Of a stretch of DNA of 64,000 nucleotides, positions 17,670 to 25,521 are shown in pieces. The position numbers and the translations under genes are program-made. The stretch spans positions 3,720,001 through 3,784,000 of the forward strand of contig CP121313.1 of NCBI GenBank assembly GCA_043513815.1, given 5' to 3'. The DNA is from JANQIO01 sp043513815 (GTDB lineage Bacteria > Pseudomonadota > Gammaproteobacteria > Pseudomonadales > Halieaceae). The notes beneath the pieces are model-generated. The model saw nothing but the letters and a program-made list of their open reading frames with translations. It did not search any database and was not told the DNA's origin. Numbering within the stretch: position 1 is the first letter of the stretch; every line of letters begins with the position of its first letter.

Positions 17670-18557
17670 CTATGTTCCCCAGACCTTCTGGGCCGGTGTT
17701 TCTTTCGCCAGTAACTCGTCCATGGCCGAGCCAATCTCCGCCGGCGCCCAGTGATCGCCACGGTCCACGCCTTCAGTCGTGCGCCAACCGTCACAGATGC
17801 AAATGCGGCCACCCTCGGCTTCAATAATGCGTCCGGTCACCTTGCCGCCTTCAGCGGAAGCCAGCCAGGCAATCACCGACGACACATTCTCCGGGGCAAA
17901 GTGATCAAAGCCGCCGTCCTCCGGCTTCTTCATGCGCTCCGCCATTTCCGGCACCGCCGTGGTCATCCCCGTGCGCGCCACCGGACAGATCGAATTGGCC
18001 GTAATGCCGTAGCGCCCCAGCTCGGCAGCCTGGTTCAACGTCAGCGCCGCAATGCCCGCCTTCGCGGCCGCGTAGTTGGACTGGCCAATGGAACCCTGCA
18101 GCCCGGCGTTGGAAGTGGTATTGATAATGCGCGCATCCACCGCCTTGCCCTCCTTGGACTGACCACGCCAGTAATGCACCGCATGGGAGCTGATACAGAA
18201 ATGCCCCTTAAGGTGCACCGCCATCACCGCGTCCCAGTCGTCCTCGGTCATGGAAGCAAACATCCGATCCCGGTTATTGCCGGCGTTATTCACCACAATG
18301 TGAAGGTCGCCAAACGCCTCCAGCGCCTGCTTCACCGCATTGAGACTGTCGTCGTAGTGAGTGATGTCGGAGCTGTTCACCACCGCTCTCCCACCACCGG
18401 CAACAATCTCATCCACCACGGCCTGGGCGGCGGACTCATTGATATCGTTGACCACCACGGCACAACCTTCCGACGCCATGACCCTGGCATGCGCAGCACC
18501 CAGGCCACCGCCGGCGCCGGTGATGATCGCTACGCGACCCTCGAGTATTCCTGTCAT
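17670..18557 (-). CDS. Short-chain dehydrogenase, hydroxyacyl-CoA type of the steroid cluster
   Basis: This 295-residue SDR begins MTGILEGRVAIITGAGGGLG (NAD-binding TGxxxGxG), with NNAGNNRDRMFASMTEDDW and the catalytic NTTSNAGLQGSIGQSNYAAAK segment. The longer form, with an insert around SSHAVHYWRGQSKEGK and a C-terminal tail, is the 17-beta-HSD type 4/multifunctional-enzyme dehydrogenase type, like Rv3548c in the mycobacterial ring-C/D locus and ScdE in Comamonas. A role in oxidising a hydroxyacyl-CoA during ring C/D beta-oxidation is likely. It opens the third block of the cluster, just after the hairpin element at 18690-18822. Confidence 0.78.
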   Translation of the reverse strand: MTGILEGRVAIITGAGGGLGAAHARVMASEGCAVVVNDINESAAQAVVDEIVAGGGRAVVNSSDITHYDDSLNAVKQALEAFGDLHIVVNNAGNNRDRMFASMTEDDWDAVMAVHLKGHFCISSHAVHYWRGQSKEGKAVDARIINTTSNAGLQGSIGQSNYAAAKAGIAALTLNQAAELGRYGITANSICPVARTGMTTAVPEMAERMKKPEDGGFDHFAPENVSSVIAWLASAEGGKVTGRIIEAEGGRICICDGWRTTEGVDRGDHWAPAEIGSAMDELLAKETPAQKVWGT

Positions 18558-18932
18558 TTACTTCTCCACGTTGTTTTTCGGAGCGCTGTAGCACGTCGCC
18601 GCACAGACCCCGCGACTCGAATCAAGCTAACCGGAATCATAGAGGCGTCGATTCGCCCTGCACCGATGCTGGATACCACTGCGATACGAGTGTTCACGGG
18701 GTGGGGCTTCCCTGCACGGGACCGTGGCGCGCATGGACGCGCCGCGCCGGCGGACCGGCCCCGAGCCCCCAGGGATGGGTTCACGGCGTGTCCCGGGCAG
18801 GGAAGACCCATCGCGGGAACACGGGTTCTACGCTCCAGCGCCAGGCCAACGAACAAGCCCGGATTCCCGCTGGATGGATTCACTGCGCGTCCCGTGCAGA
18901 CCCCCAGCACCGCCGGAGCACGGACGACGAAG
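18558..18932. other. 375-bp gap between fadA6 and the SDR, with hairpin element A and a decayed second copy
   Basis: There is no credible gene. Most of the space is hairpin element A (18690-18822) plus a degenerate copy of its core and right arm at about 18860-18921 (ATGGATTCACTGCGCGTC corresponds to ATGGGTTCACGGCGTGTC of the main copy). The remaining 130 bases next to the SDR start should hold its ribosome site and possibly a promoter. Confidence 0.7.
18690..18822 (+). repeat. Hairpin element A (dispersed core with private arms)
   Basis: A 33-base left arm (18690-18722) and right arm (18790-18822) are complementary at 28 of 33 positions. Between them is a core (18723-18789) that starts CGTGGCGCGCATGGACGCG and ends GGGATGGGTTCACGGCGT. 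The same core occurs in elements B and C, but A carries an extra ~15 bases in the middle. The arms of A share nothing with those of B or C apart from the terminal GAC/GTC. It lies between fadA6 and the SDR gene. Confidence 0.9.
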
Positions 18933-20081
18933 CTACAAGCGTTCGAGCACAGTGACATTGGCCTGCCCCCCACCCTCACACATGGTCTGGAGACCATAAC
19001 GACCACCAGTCCGTTCAAGCTCATGCAATAGCGTGGTCATCAACTTCGTCCCGGTGGCCCCAAGAGGATGCCCAAGAGCGATAGCACCCCCGTTGACGTT
19101 GGTTTTATCAACGGGAAAACCCGTGTCCTGCAGCCAGGCCATCGGCACCGAGGCGAAGGCTTCATTGATCTCCACCAGGTCGATGTCGTCGAGCTTCATG
19201 CCGCTCTTCTTCATGGCGTATTCAGTCGCCGGGATCGGCGCCGTCAGCATCCAGATCGGGTCGGCACCGCGCACGCTCATGTGGTGAATGCGCGCCCGTG
19301 GCGTAAGGTTGTAGCGCTTGAGTGCTTCCTCGGAGACGATGAGCATTGCAGAAGCACCGTCGCAGGTCTGCGAGGATACTGCCGCAGTAATGGTGCCGCC
19401 TTCTGCCAACGGGGCCAGCTCGGCCATTTTTTCCATCGAGGTATTGCGCGGAGTTTCGTCCATCTCCACCCCTTCCAGCGGCAGTACTTCGCGGTCGAAG
19501 CGGCCCTCCTCGATGGCGCGCAGCGCCCGGGTGTGGGACTCCAGCGAAAACGCTTCCATGGCCTCGCGACTGATCTGCCACTTGTCGGCAATCATCTGGG
19601 CCGAGTTGAACTGGGAGACCGGTACGTCACCGTAGCGGGCGGTCCAGCCCTGGGAACCGGAGAACGGGTCTTTAAAACCCAGTGGCTCCGCCGCCAGCAT
19701 CGCCGAGGAAATGGGAATGGCACTCATGGTCTGCACTCCGCCGGCGATCACCACATCGTTGACCCCCGACATGATGGCCTGGGCCGCAAAGTGCACCGAC
19801 TGTTGAGACGAACCGCACTGGCGGTCGATGGTGGTGCCCGGCACCTCGTCACTGAGGCCGGCGGCCAGCCAGCAGGTGCGGGCAATGTCGCCAGCCAGCG
19901 GCCCAATGGTGTCCAGGCAGCCGAAGATCACGTCGTCGTAGTCGGTATCGGGAATCGCGTTTCTCTCGACCAGCGCGCGCAGCACATGGGCGCCGAGGTC
20001 GGCAGCATGCACGTGGGCCAGGCCACCGCGGCGGCGTCCGGTGGGGGTACGCACGGCGTCGACAATATAGGCTTCAGGCAT
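18933..20081 (-). CDS. fadA6: FadA6-like thiolase
   Basis: This thiolase has 382 residues from the ATG at 20081; an in-frame ATG at 20096 is possible but MPEAYIVDAVRTPTGRR is the normal thiolase start. The active-site Cys is in DRQCGSSQQSVHFA, the His in GGAIALGHPLGATG and the second Cys in QTMCEGGGQANVTVLE. Thiolases of this type cleave 3-oxoacyl-CoA with CoA. In the ring-C/D pathway FadA6 performs thiolysis after ring opening. It follows fadE32 by 24 bases and ends the second block of the cluster. The class is certain; the FadA6 assignment depends on context. Confidence 0.85.
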   Translation of the reverse strand: MPEAYIVDAVRTPTGRRRGGLAHVHAADLGAHVLRALVERNAIPDTDYDDVIFGCLDTIGPLAGDIARTCWLAAGLSDEVPGTTIDRQCGSSQQSVHFAAQAIMSGVNDVVIAGGVQTMSAIPISSAMLAAEPLGFKDPFSGSQGWTARYGDVPVSQFNSAQMIADKWQISREAMEAFSLESHTRALRAIEEGRFDREVLPLEGVEMDETPRNTSMEKMAELAPLAEGGTITAAVSSQTCDGASAMLIVSEEALKRYNLTPRARIHHMSVRGADPIWMLTAPIPATEYAMKKSGMKLDDIDLVEINEAFASVPMAWLQDTGFPVDKTNVNGGAIALGHPLGATGTKLMTTLLHELERTGGRYGLQTMCEGGGQANVTVLERL

Positions 20082-20105
20082 GGAGGGCTCCTTCATTCAA
20101 TCAGG

Positions 20106-21143
20106 TTAGAACGTCGCGCCCGCTCCGAGCGGGACGTCGTCTTCGAACAACGCATTGCTGATGCGCTGCTTGTGGAAACCGGTATCGCCCCAGGCGCCGG
20201 ACAGTGCCCAGGCTTTCTTCATGTATAGCTGCAGGTCAACTTCCCAGGTGTAGCCCATAGCGCCGTGGGCCTGGATACAGTTTTTTGCTGCCAGTGCCGC
20301 CGCTTCACAGGCGGCCAGCTTGGCGTGGCTGACGTGCCGGGCCGCAGCAGGATGGCCGTTGGCCAGCGACCAGGCAGCGCGGTAGACCGGCGCCCGGGCA
20401 TATTCGAGCCGCACGGCGACGTTGGCCATGTGGTGTTTGACCGCCTGGAATGAGCCCACGGGTTTGCCAAACTGTTTGCGCTCACTGGTGTAAGTGACCG
20501 CCATGTCGACCATGCGCTGGGCCAGGCCCAGGGCCTGGGCGGCACAACCCAATGCGCCGCCATTGAGCGCTGCGTCAATAACGCCCGCGTCAGCCACCGG
20601 GTTTCCCGTATCGGCTGACGACACGCTGAACAAACGTCGAGAGCCGTCCACAGACTCATTGCGCGTGAGCGTTGCCGACGCCGGATCGACGGCATGCAGT
20701 TCACCGCCGCGCTCCAGCAGAACCAGCTGCGCGATGTCAGCGTCTTCGACCAGCACCTCCTGTTGGGCACCAGCGGCAAGGCCTATCGTGACCCGCGACT
20801 CGCCGCCGGCAATACGCGGCAGCCAGGTGTCAGCCAGCTCACCACCGATCTGCGCCAAAGTGGGCACCGACACCAGGGCGGCATGCACCAGCGGCGCCGG
20901 CAGGGCCACATAGCCGCACTCCTCCGCCAGCAGCACAAAATCCAGGGGGCTCATTCCCAGCCCGCCGTGTTCTTCCGGCACCGTGATACTCACCAGGCCA
21001 AGCTCGGTCAGCTGCGCCCACAGCGACTCATCAAAGCCCGCATCCCACAGCTCCCGAACACGCTCCGGCGTGATCTCACTGCGCAGGAAGTCGCGCACAG
21101 AATCCCGGAACAGCAGCTGGTCTTCAGTAAAATTGAAATTCAT
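20106..21143 (-). CDS. fadE32: FadE32-like acyl-CoA dehydrogenase (small subunit)
   Basis: The 345-residue product starts MNFNFTEDQLLFRDSVRDFL and ends with an ACAD alpha-helical core (LGLAQRMVDMAVTYT, RKQFGKPVGSFQAVKHHMA, QAHGAMGYTWEVDLQLYMKK). The central flavin motif of large subunits is missing, as in the short FadE32/33 proteins of Mycobacterium (about 320 residues). Its start overlaps the fadE31 stop by one base (TGATG), the tight coupling expected for subunits of one alpha2beta2 enzyme. Known FadE31-FadE32 pairs act late in ring C/D breakdown. Confidence 0.82.
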   Translation of the reverse strand: MNFNFTEDQLLFRDSVRDFLRSEITPERVRELWDAGFDESLWAQLTELGLVSITVPEEHGGLGMSPLDFVLLAEECGYVALPAPLVHAALVSVPTLAQIGGELADTWLPRIAGGESRVTIGLAAGAQQEVLVEDADIAQLVLLERGGELHAVDPASATLTRNESVDGSRRLFSVSSADTGNPVADAGVIDAALNGGALGCAAQALGLAQRMVDMAVTYTSERKQFGKPVGSFQAVKHHMANVAVRLEYARAPVYRAAWSLANGHPAAARHVSHAKLAACEAAALAAKNCIQAHGAMGYTWEVDLQLYMKKAWALSGAWGDTGFHKQRISNALFEDDVPLGAGATF

Positions 21144-22306
21144 CAGCGCGGCATCCCCAGCATTCTCTCAGCGATGATATTGCGCTGAATTTCGTTGGTA
21201 CCCGCATAGATCGGCCCCGACTGCGAGAACAGCCAGCCGTCCAGCCAACTACCCACGTCACCCGCATCGGGTGCATGGGGCCACAGCTCCGCCCGGGCGC
21301 CGAGCAGGCTCATGGCCGTGGCGTGCATAGCCTGGTCCAGCTCCGACCAGAAAATCTTGTTAGTCGAGGCTTCCGCGCCAATCTTGCCACCGGCCATCAT
21401 CCGACAGGCGGTCTGGTAGGTGGTCAGGCAATAGGCTTCCGCGTCCATCCACGCCTGCATCACCGCCGCCTTGATAGACGGGTCGCGATCCGCTGACTCG
21501 CGATGGGTTTTGTACAGCTCCACCAACCGCCGCGCCGTCTCCTGGAAGCGGGCCGGCGAACGTAACAACAGACCCCGCTCAAATCCCGCCGTGGCCATCG
21601 CCACCGACCAGCCTTCACCCTCACCGCCCAGTCGGCAGTCCACCGGCACACGCACATCGTCAAAGAAAATCTCGGCAAAGCCCGGCAAGCCATCGAGCTG
21701 CGGAATCGGCCGCACCGTTACTCCCGGCGTATCCAGCGGCACCAGGATAAACGTCAGCCCCCGGTGACGCTCAGACTCCGGGTCAGTCCGAAACATCCCG
21801 AAGCACCAGTCCGCCCACACCGCCCGTGTCGACCAGGTCTTCTGACCATTGATTACATAGTGATCCCCATCGCGATCCGCCCGCGAGCGAATCGCTGCCA
21901 TATCAGACCCCGCATTGGGCTCCGACCAGCCCTGGCACCAGATCTCCTCGCCGGTGGCCATCTTCGGCAGGATGCGCGCCTTCTGTTCCTCGGTGCCGTA
22001 TTCCATCAGGGTTGGCCCGAGCAGGAAAATCCCGTTCTGGTTAACCCGCAGCGGCGCGCCGGCCCGGTAATACTCTTCCTCGAAGATCAGCCACTCAATC
22101 AAATCACAGCCACGACCCCCCAACTCCTCGGGCCAGGTCACCATGCCCCACCGACCCTCGTTAAGCTTCGCCTCCCACTCCCGATGCTGCTGGAAGCCCT
22201 CCTCGGTATCAAAGCTCTTCAGCTTCTCCTGCGGCACGTTTTGCTCGAGCCACTTGCGCGCCTCTTCCCTGAACGCCTGTTGTTTGTCTGTGAAGTTCAG
22301 GTTCAT
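21143..22306 (-). CDS. fadE31: FadE31-like acyl-CoA dehydrogenase (large subunit)
   Basis: The 387-residue ACAD contains WCQGWSEPNAGSDMAAI (flavin/substrate loop), GQKTWSTRAVWADWCFGMF, FERGLLLRSPARF and the C-terminal GPIYAGTNEIQRNIIAERML. The beginning (MNLNFTDKQQAFREEARKWL), SFDTEEGFQQHREWE and WSELDQAMHATA closely resemble what I recall of mycobacterial FadE31 (Rv3562). The medium-chain catalytic Glu position is Ala (YAGT). It forms a coupled pair with fadE32 and is the first gene after the repeat-filled gap, so it probably has its own promoter or relies on readthrough. Confidence 0.85.
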   Translation of the reverse strand: MNLNFTDKQQAFREEARKWLEQNVPQEKLKSFDTEEGFQQHREWEAKLNEGRWGMVTWPEELGGRGCDLIEWLIFEEEYYRAGAPLRVNQNGIFLLGPTLMEYGTEEQKARILPKMATGEEIWCQGWSEPNAGSDMAAIRSRADRDGDHYVINGQKTWSTRAVWADWCFGMFRTDPESERHRGLTFILVPLDTPGVTVRPIPQLDGLPGFAEIFFDDVRVPVDCRLGGEGEGWSVAMATAGFERGLLLRSPARFQETARRLVELYKTHRESADRDPSIKAAVMQAWMDAEAYCLTTYQTACRMMAGGKIGAEASTNKIFWSELDQAMHATAMSLLGARAELWPHAPDAGDVGSWLDGWLFSQSGPIYAGTNEIQRNIIAERMLGMPR

Positions 22307-22332
22307 TGTGTGCGCCTGGATCGCGGCTCAAT

Positions 22333-22430
22333 CAGTGGGTGGGGGTTTGCGAGACACGCCGTGAACCCGTCCCTGGGGGCTCGGGGCGCGAATCCCTGCG
22401 CGCCACGGTCTCGCAAACCCCCACCCACTG
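22333..22430 (-). repeat. Hairpin element B (perfect 23-bp arms)
   Basis: Arms at 22333-22355 and 22408-22430 are perfectly complementary over 23 bases (each contains GGGTGGGGGTTTGCGAGAC or its complement). The 52-base core (22356-22407, minus orientation) matches the core of element C at 47 of 52 positions, while the arms have no similarity to those of A or C. Transcribed, it would fold into a very stable stem just before fadE31. Confidence 0.92.
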
Positions 22431-22729
22431 CTCGATCCGCTTGTGCCACACCGCAGATCGAAGAATGCCAGTCTGTGCGACCAGTTGCAGCGTCACGCGC
22501 GCCGCCGCCGGAATGGGCCGACGAACCAACGCGCTGCGCACGAAGATTGCTGATACGAAAACATCTAGCTGGCTGCGCTAATTCAATTGCCGTTGCGAAT
22601 ATCGGCAGCTCGATGGTCGCTTCCTCTGCTTTCGAATCGGAATTCGACAGCTCGATAAATGACGGCAGGAGATGTGTGCGGGATGCCTCCGGGTCCTTGG
22701 CTGCTGATGCATAGAGCTCGATGGTGGGA

Positions 22730-22845
22730 GGCGGCCGGTGTGTGGTGGGCATTTTCAAGACCGTGGCGCGCATGGACGCGCGCCCCGAGCCCCCATGGAT
22801 GGGTTCACGGCGTGTCTTGAAAATGCCCACCACATAGCGGCCGCC
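22730..22845 (+). repeat. Hairpin element C (32-bp arms)
   Basis: Arms at 22730-22761 and 22814-22845 pair at 30 of 32 positions (inner part GTGGTGGGCATTTTCAAGAC). The core at 22762-22813 contains two small internal hairpins, GCGCG-catgga-CGCGC and CCC-atggat-GGG, between CGTG and CACG, giving a three-way-junction look. It is only 43 bases from the echA20 stop and could act as its terminator. Confidence 0.92.
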
Positions 22846-22888
22846 GACTCCGAACGACCTATTGGAAAAGCCAGATCCAAACAAATCG

Positions 22889-23647
22889 TTAGTCATCAAA
22901 GTCGGCATCTCGCTTTTCGACAAAGGCATCCCGGGTCTCCTGGGAGTCCGGGTAGGTGTAGGCCTCGTAGGTGAAGCCCTGCTCCCAGCGGTATTTGGCT
23001 TCCAGGTCGCCGTCCTCGATGCCCGTCAGGGACTCCTTGGCAATTCGCACCATGACCGGCGACTTGGCGGCGATCTTGTCAGCGATCTCGCGGGCAGCGG
23101 CCATCAGTTCATCGCGCGGCACCACGCGTTCGACAGCACCCAGCCGGTAGGCCTCGGCCGCGTCGATGAATTCACCGGTAAAATACATGTAGCGCACCTT
23201 CTGCACCGGGAACAGCCGCTGCAGATGGGCACCGCCACCCATGGCGCCGCGGTCAATTTCCGGGACACCGAAACGGGCGCAGTCCGAGCAGAGGACAATA
23301 TCCGCGGCGCCGGCCATGCCGATGCCACCACCCAACACGAAACCGTGCAGGGCGACGATTACTGGCTTGGGGTTGCGGTGAATGGCGCGGAAGGTTTCGT
23401 AGTTGCCGCGGTTCACGTCGAGGATCTTTGAGCTGTCTGCAGCGAGCTCCTTGATATCAACGCCGGCGCAGAAGCCCTTGCCCTCGCCGCCGATAACAAT
23501 CACGCGTACCTCATCGTTGGCACCCAACGCATCCAGCTCGCGGGCAATGGCAAACCAGCCGGCGCTGTCGAAGGCGTTGACCGGGGGATGGTTCAGCACC
23601 AGTTCGGCAACCCCGTTTTCGATGGCAGTAGTAAAGGGTTTGCTCAT
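22889..23647 (-). CDS. echA20: EchA20-like ring-D opening hydrolase
   Basis: This 252-residue crotonase-fold protein has the CoA-binding/oxyanion segments GKGFCAGVDIKEL and LGGGIGMAGAADIV, and PEIDRGAMGGGAHLQRLFP. The signature VDIKE, DANRG-like DVNRGNYETFRAIHR, RGAMGG.THL and KYRWEQGFTYE match mycobacterial EchA20 (Rv3550), the enzyme that hydrolytically opens steroid ring D. Its start overlaps the ipdC stop by four bases (ATGA), so it is translated with the ipdA-B-C genes. It ends the first block of the cluster; hairpin element C follows directly. Confidence 0.85.
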   Translation of the reverse strand: MSKPFTTAIENGVAELVLNHPPVNAFDSAGWFAIARELDALGANDEVRVIVIGGEGKGFCAGVDIKELAADSSKILDVNRGNYETFRAIHRNPKPVIVALHGFVLGGGIGMAGAADIVLCSDCARFGVPEIDRGAMGGGAHLQRLFPVQKVRYMYFTGEFIDAAEAYRLGAVERVVPRDELMAAAREIADKIAAKSPVMVRIAKESLTGIEDGDLEAKYRWEQGFTYEAYTYPDSQETRDAFVEKRDADFDD

Positions 23648-24720
23648 GCTTGTTTCTCCGTGGACTGCGCGGCGAGGGCTGCCAGCCGCAGTTCGGCCTC
23701 AGCCACAATCTGGGTGATCAGTTCCTGGCAGCTGGGCAGTGAATCGATGACGCCGGCAACCTGGCCACTGGGCAACACGCCCTCGCTGGGTCGGCCATCC
23801 ACCATGGCGCGCTGGATAATCATGGGCGCGTTGGCTGCCATGATCGCCTGGGCGGCGGTCAAACCGTCGTCGCGCTGCATGGCGATAGCGGATTGCAAGA
23901 GACCGAACAGGCTCGCGCCTGTGTACTTGCGGAAAGCGAGACCGTTGCGAATGGCCAACCAGAGTTTGCGGGCGGGGCCGGCGTTTTCCAGGCTGCCCAG
24001 CACCTCGTTGGTAATCATGCGTTGGGGCAAACCGTCCATGGCGGTGGAGCGAATAATCGCGCCGGGGTCCTTGCAATCGAGATAGGCCTGCAGGGTCGCC
24101 CGGGGCACCGGGCTGTCACTGGTCAGCAAGAAGCGAGTGCCCATGGCGATACCGTCAGCACCCCAGGCCAGCGCAGCAGTCAGGCCGCGACCGTCCCTGA
24201 ACCCGCCGGCGGCCGCCACCGGCACCTTGTCACCCACGGCATCAACCACCTGTGGCAGCAGCACCGTGGTGGGGATGGCGCCGGTGTGACCACCGCCCTC
24301 GCCACCCTGCACGGTCACCGCATCCGCACCCAGCTCCACGGCCTTGATGGCGTGTTTGGGTAGACCCACGGTGGGCATGCACACCACGCCGGCGTCTTTC
24401 AGCTTGCCGATAAATTCCGGGCCGGGTGAGCGTGAGTAACTGACCGCCCGAACGCTGTGCTTGATCACCAGGTCGACGATCTCGGCGGCGTTGGGTTGGT
24501 ACATGTGGAAGTTCACGCCAAAAGGAGCAGACGTCAGCTCCTTTACCTTCAGGATGTCACGCTCGATTTCATCGGGCGGGATGGTCGCGCCCGCCAGGAA
24601 GCCGAAACCGCCGGCATTGCCAGTAGCAGCCACAAGGGCGGGATCTGCCACCCAGCCCATCGCGGTTTGCACGATGGGATAGCGACAACCCAGCAGTTGC
24701 GTGAGTCGTGTTTCCAGCAT
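23644..24720 (-). CDS. ipdC: IpdC-like flavin-dependent enzyme (nitronate monooxygenase family)
   Basis: The 358-residue TIM-barrel flavoprotein has the family signatures CRYPIVQTAMGWVADPALVA, APFGVNFHMYQP, AVTVQGGEGGGHTG (FMN phosphate/His region) and GGFRDGRGLTAALAWGADGIAMGTRFL. It belongs to the 2-nitropropane dioxygenase/enoyl-reductase-like group. In steroid-degrading actinobacteria the homologue IpdC (Rv3553) sits next to ipdAB and acts in ring C/D catabolism; the same adjacency holds here, with a two-base gap to ipdB and a four-base overlap with echA20. A true nitronate monooxygenase is the alternative, but context argues against it. Confidence 0.83.
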   Translation of the reverse strand: MLETRLTQLLGCRYPIVQTAMGWVADPALVAATGNAGGFGFLAGATIPPDEIERDILKVKELTSAPFGVNFHMYQPNAAEIVDLVIKHSVRAVSYSRSPGPEFIGKLKDAGVVCMPTVGLPKHAIKAVELGADAVTVQGGEGGGHTGAIPTTVLLPQVVDAVGDKVPVAAAGGFRDGRGLTAALAWGADGIAMGTRFLLTSDSPVPRATLQAYLDCKDPGAIIRSTAMDGLPQRMITNEVLGSLENAGPARKLWLAIRNGLAFRKYTGASLFGLLQSAIAMQRDDGLTAAQAIMAANAPMIIQRAMVDGRPSEGVLPSGQVAGVIDSLPSCQELITQIVAEAELRLAALAAQSTEKQA

Positions 24721-24722
24721 AT

Positions 24723-25511
24723 TCAGCTGCGGTCTCCCGGCGGATTGTCTTTGATCTGCATTCCACGCTGGTTGTGCGGGTCCAGCCCTGCAATGACCTC
24801 CAGCTGCCGCTGGGTCGGCGCAGCGGTAGTTGGCAGTTCACTGTCTATGTGTAGCGGGAAGCCGGTGTTCTCCTGTACCTGTTCGGCGCTGATACCCGGG
24901 TGCAATGACACCAGGCGAGCCTGGTGATCGGGGCCACCAAAATCCATCACGCACAGGTCGGTCACAATCAGGCGGATGTCGATATCGTCCAGGGCATGCC
25001 CTTTCGGCAGCCGCGCAGGGTTGTAGCCGATGGACGATACAAAATCGCATTCGCCGTCGATGAACACACGGGTGCTGTGGGCCGGCACAAAGAAACTGTT
25101 GGGGTGGCTGATGGAGTTGCCCGGGAAACCACGAGCACCGAGCATCATCACCTTGGGCTGCTCATAGCTGCCACCCAGCGCCGAGGTATTGGACTGGCCG
25201 AAGCGGTCCACCTGGGTCGGGCCCAGCATGGCGTGGCGCTTGCCGGACCAGACATTGTCGAAAATCCGCGAGAAGCCCATCCAGGATTCGTTGGCCTGCG
25301 CGAAACCCTCCGGGCGCTGCCCCAGCGGGTTGGGCTCCGACAGCATCCAGGCCTCTGAGTCGGTCATCATCAGGTCTGTGTTGCAGGTTTTCATGGCGAG
25401 GCTGGCGGCCAGCCGCGGTATCACACCAATCCCGGTGGCCAGCACTTCGCCATCGCCCTCAAAGGCTGTGGAGGCAGCACAGATACACAGTTCAGCAAGG
25501 CTATAACTCAT
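24723..25511 (-). CDS. ipdB: IpdB, beta subunit of the ring-C cleaving hydrolase
   Basis: The 262-residue product (ATG at 25511, MSYSLAELCICAAS) belongs to the class I CoA-transferase beta fold. Matching segments for IpdB are MLGPTQVDRFGQSNTSALG, GARGFPGNSISHPNSFFVPAH, VIDFGGPDHQAR-like VMDFGGPDHQARLVSLHPGI and an N-terminal LMMTDSEAWML. With IpdA it forms a heteromer that hydrolytically opens the last steroid ring; IpdAB resembles CoA transferases but is a hydrolase. A longer frame reaching 25556 would overlap ipdA and has no ribosome site; the chosen start leaves a 10-base gap after ipdA. Confidence 0.87.
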   Translation of the reverse strand: MSYSLAELCICAASTAFEGDGEVLATGIGVIPRLAASLAMKTCNTDLMMTDSEAWMLSEPNPLGQRPEGFAQANESWMGFSRIFDNVWSGKRHAMLGPTQVDRFGQSNTSALGGSYEQPKVMMLGARGFPGNSISHPNSFFVPAHSTRVFIDGECDFVSSIGYNPARLPKGHALDDIDIRLIVTDLCVMDFGGPDHQARLVSLHPGISAEQVQENTGFPLHIDSELPTTAAPTQRQLEVIAGLDPHNQRGMQIKDNPPGDRS

Positions 25512-25521
25512 GGCGTGCTCC

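Larger units (their letters stand above)
22307..22888. other. 582-bp gap between echA20 and fadE31, framed by hairpin elements B and C
   Basis: No credible gene. Elements B (22333-22430) and C (22730-22845) lie in opposite orientation and enclose about 300 bases of unique sequence (22431-22729). The enclosed part has three copies of AGCTCGAT (22607, 22649, 22715) but no recognisable coding or RNA motif. A long open frame across the whole gap (22303-22929, minus) is antisense to the gene ends and codes mostly for repeat-derived residues, so I do not treat it as a gene. Confidence 0.7.

Noticed and set aside
18560..19031. Open frames through the fadA6/SDR gap
   Set aside because: They encode repeat-derived sequence on both strands and show no conserved motif.
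22303..22929. 208-codon minus-strand frame filling the gap before echA20
   Set aside because: It runs through hairpin elements B and C and the antisense or out-of-frame end of echA20; most residues come from repeat sequence, and no family or ribosome site is visible.
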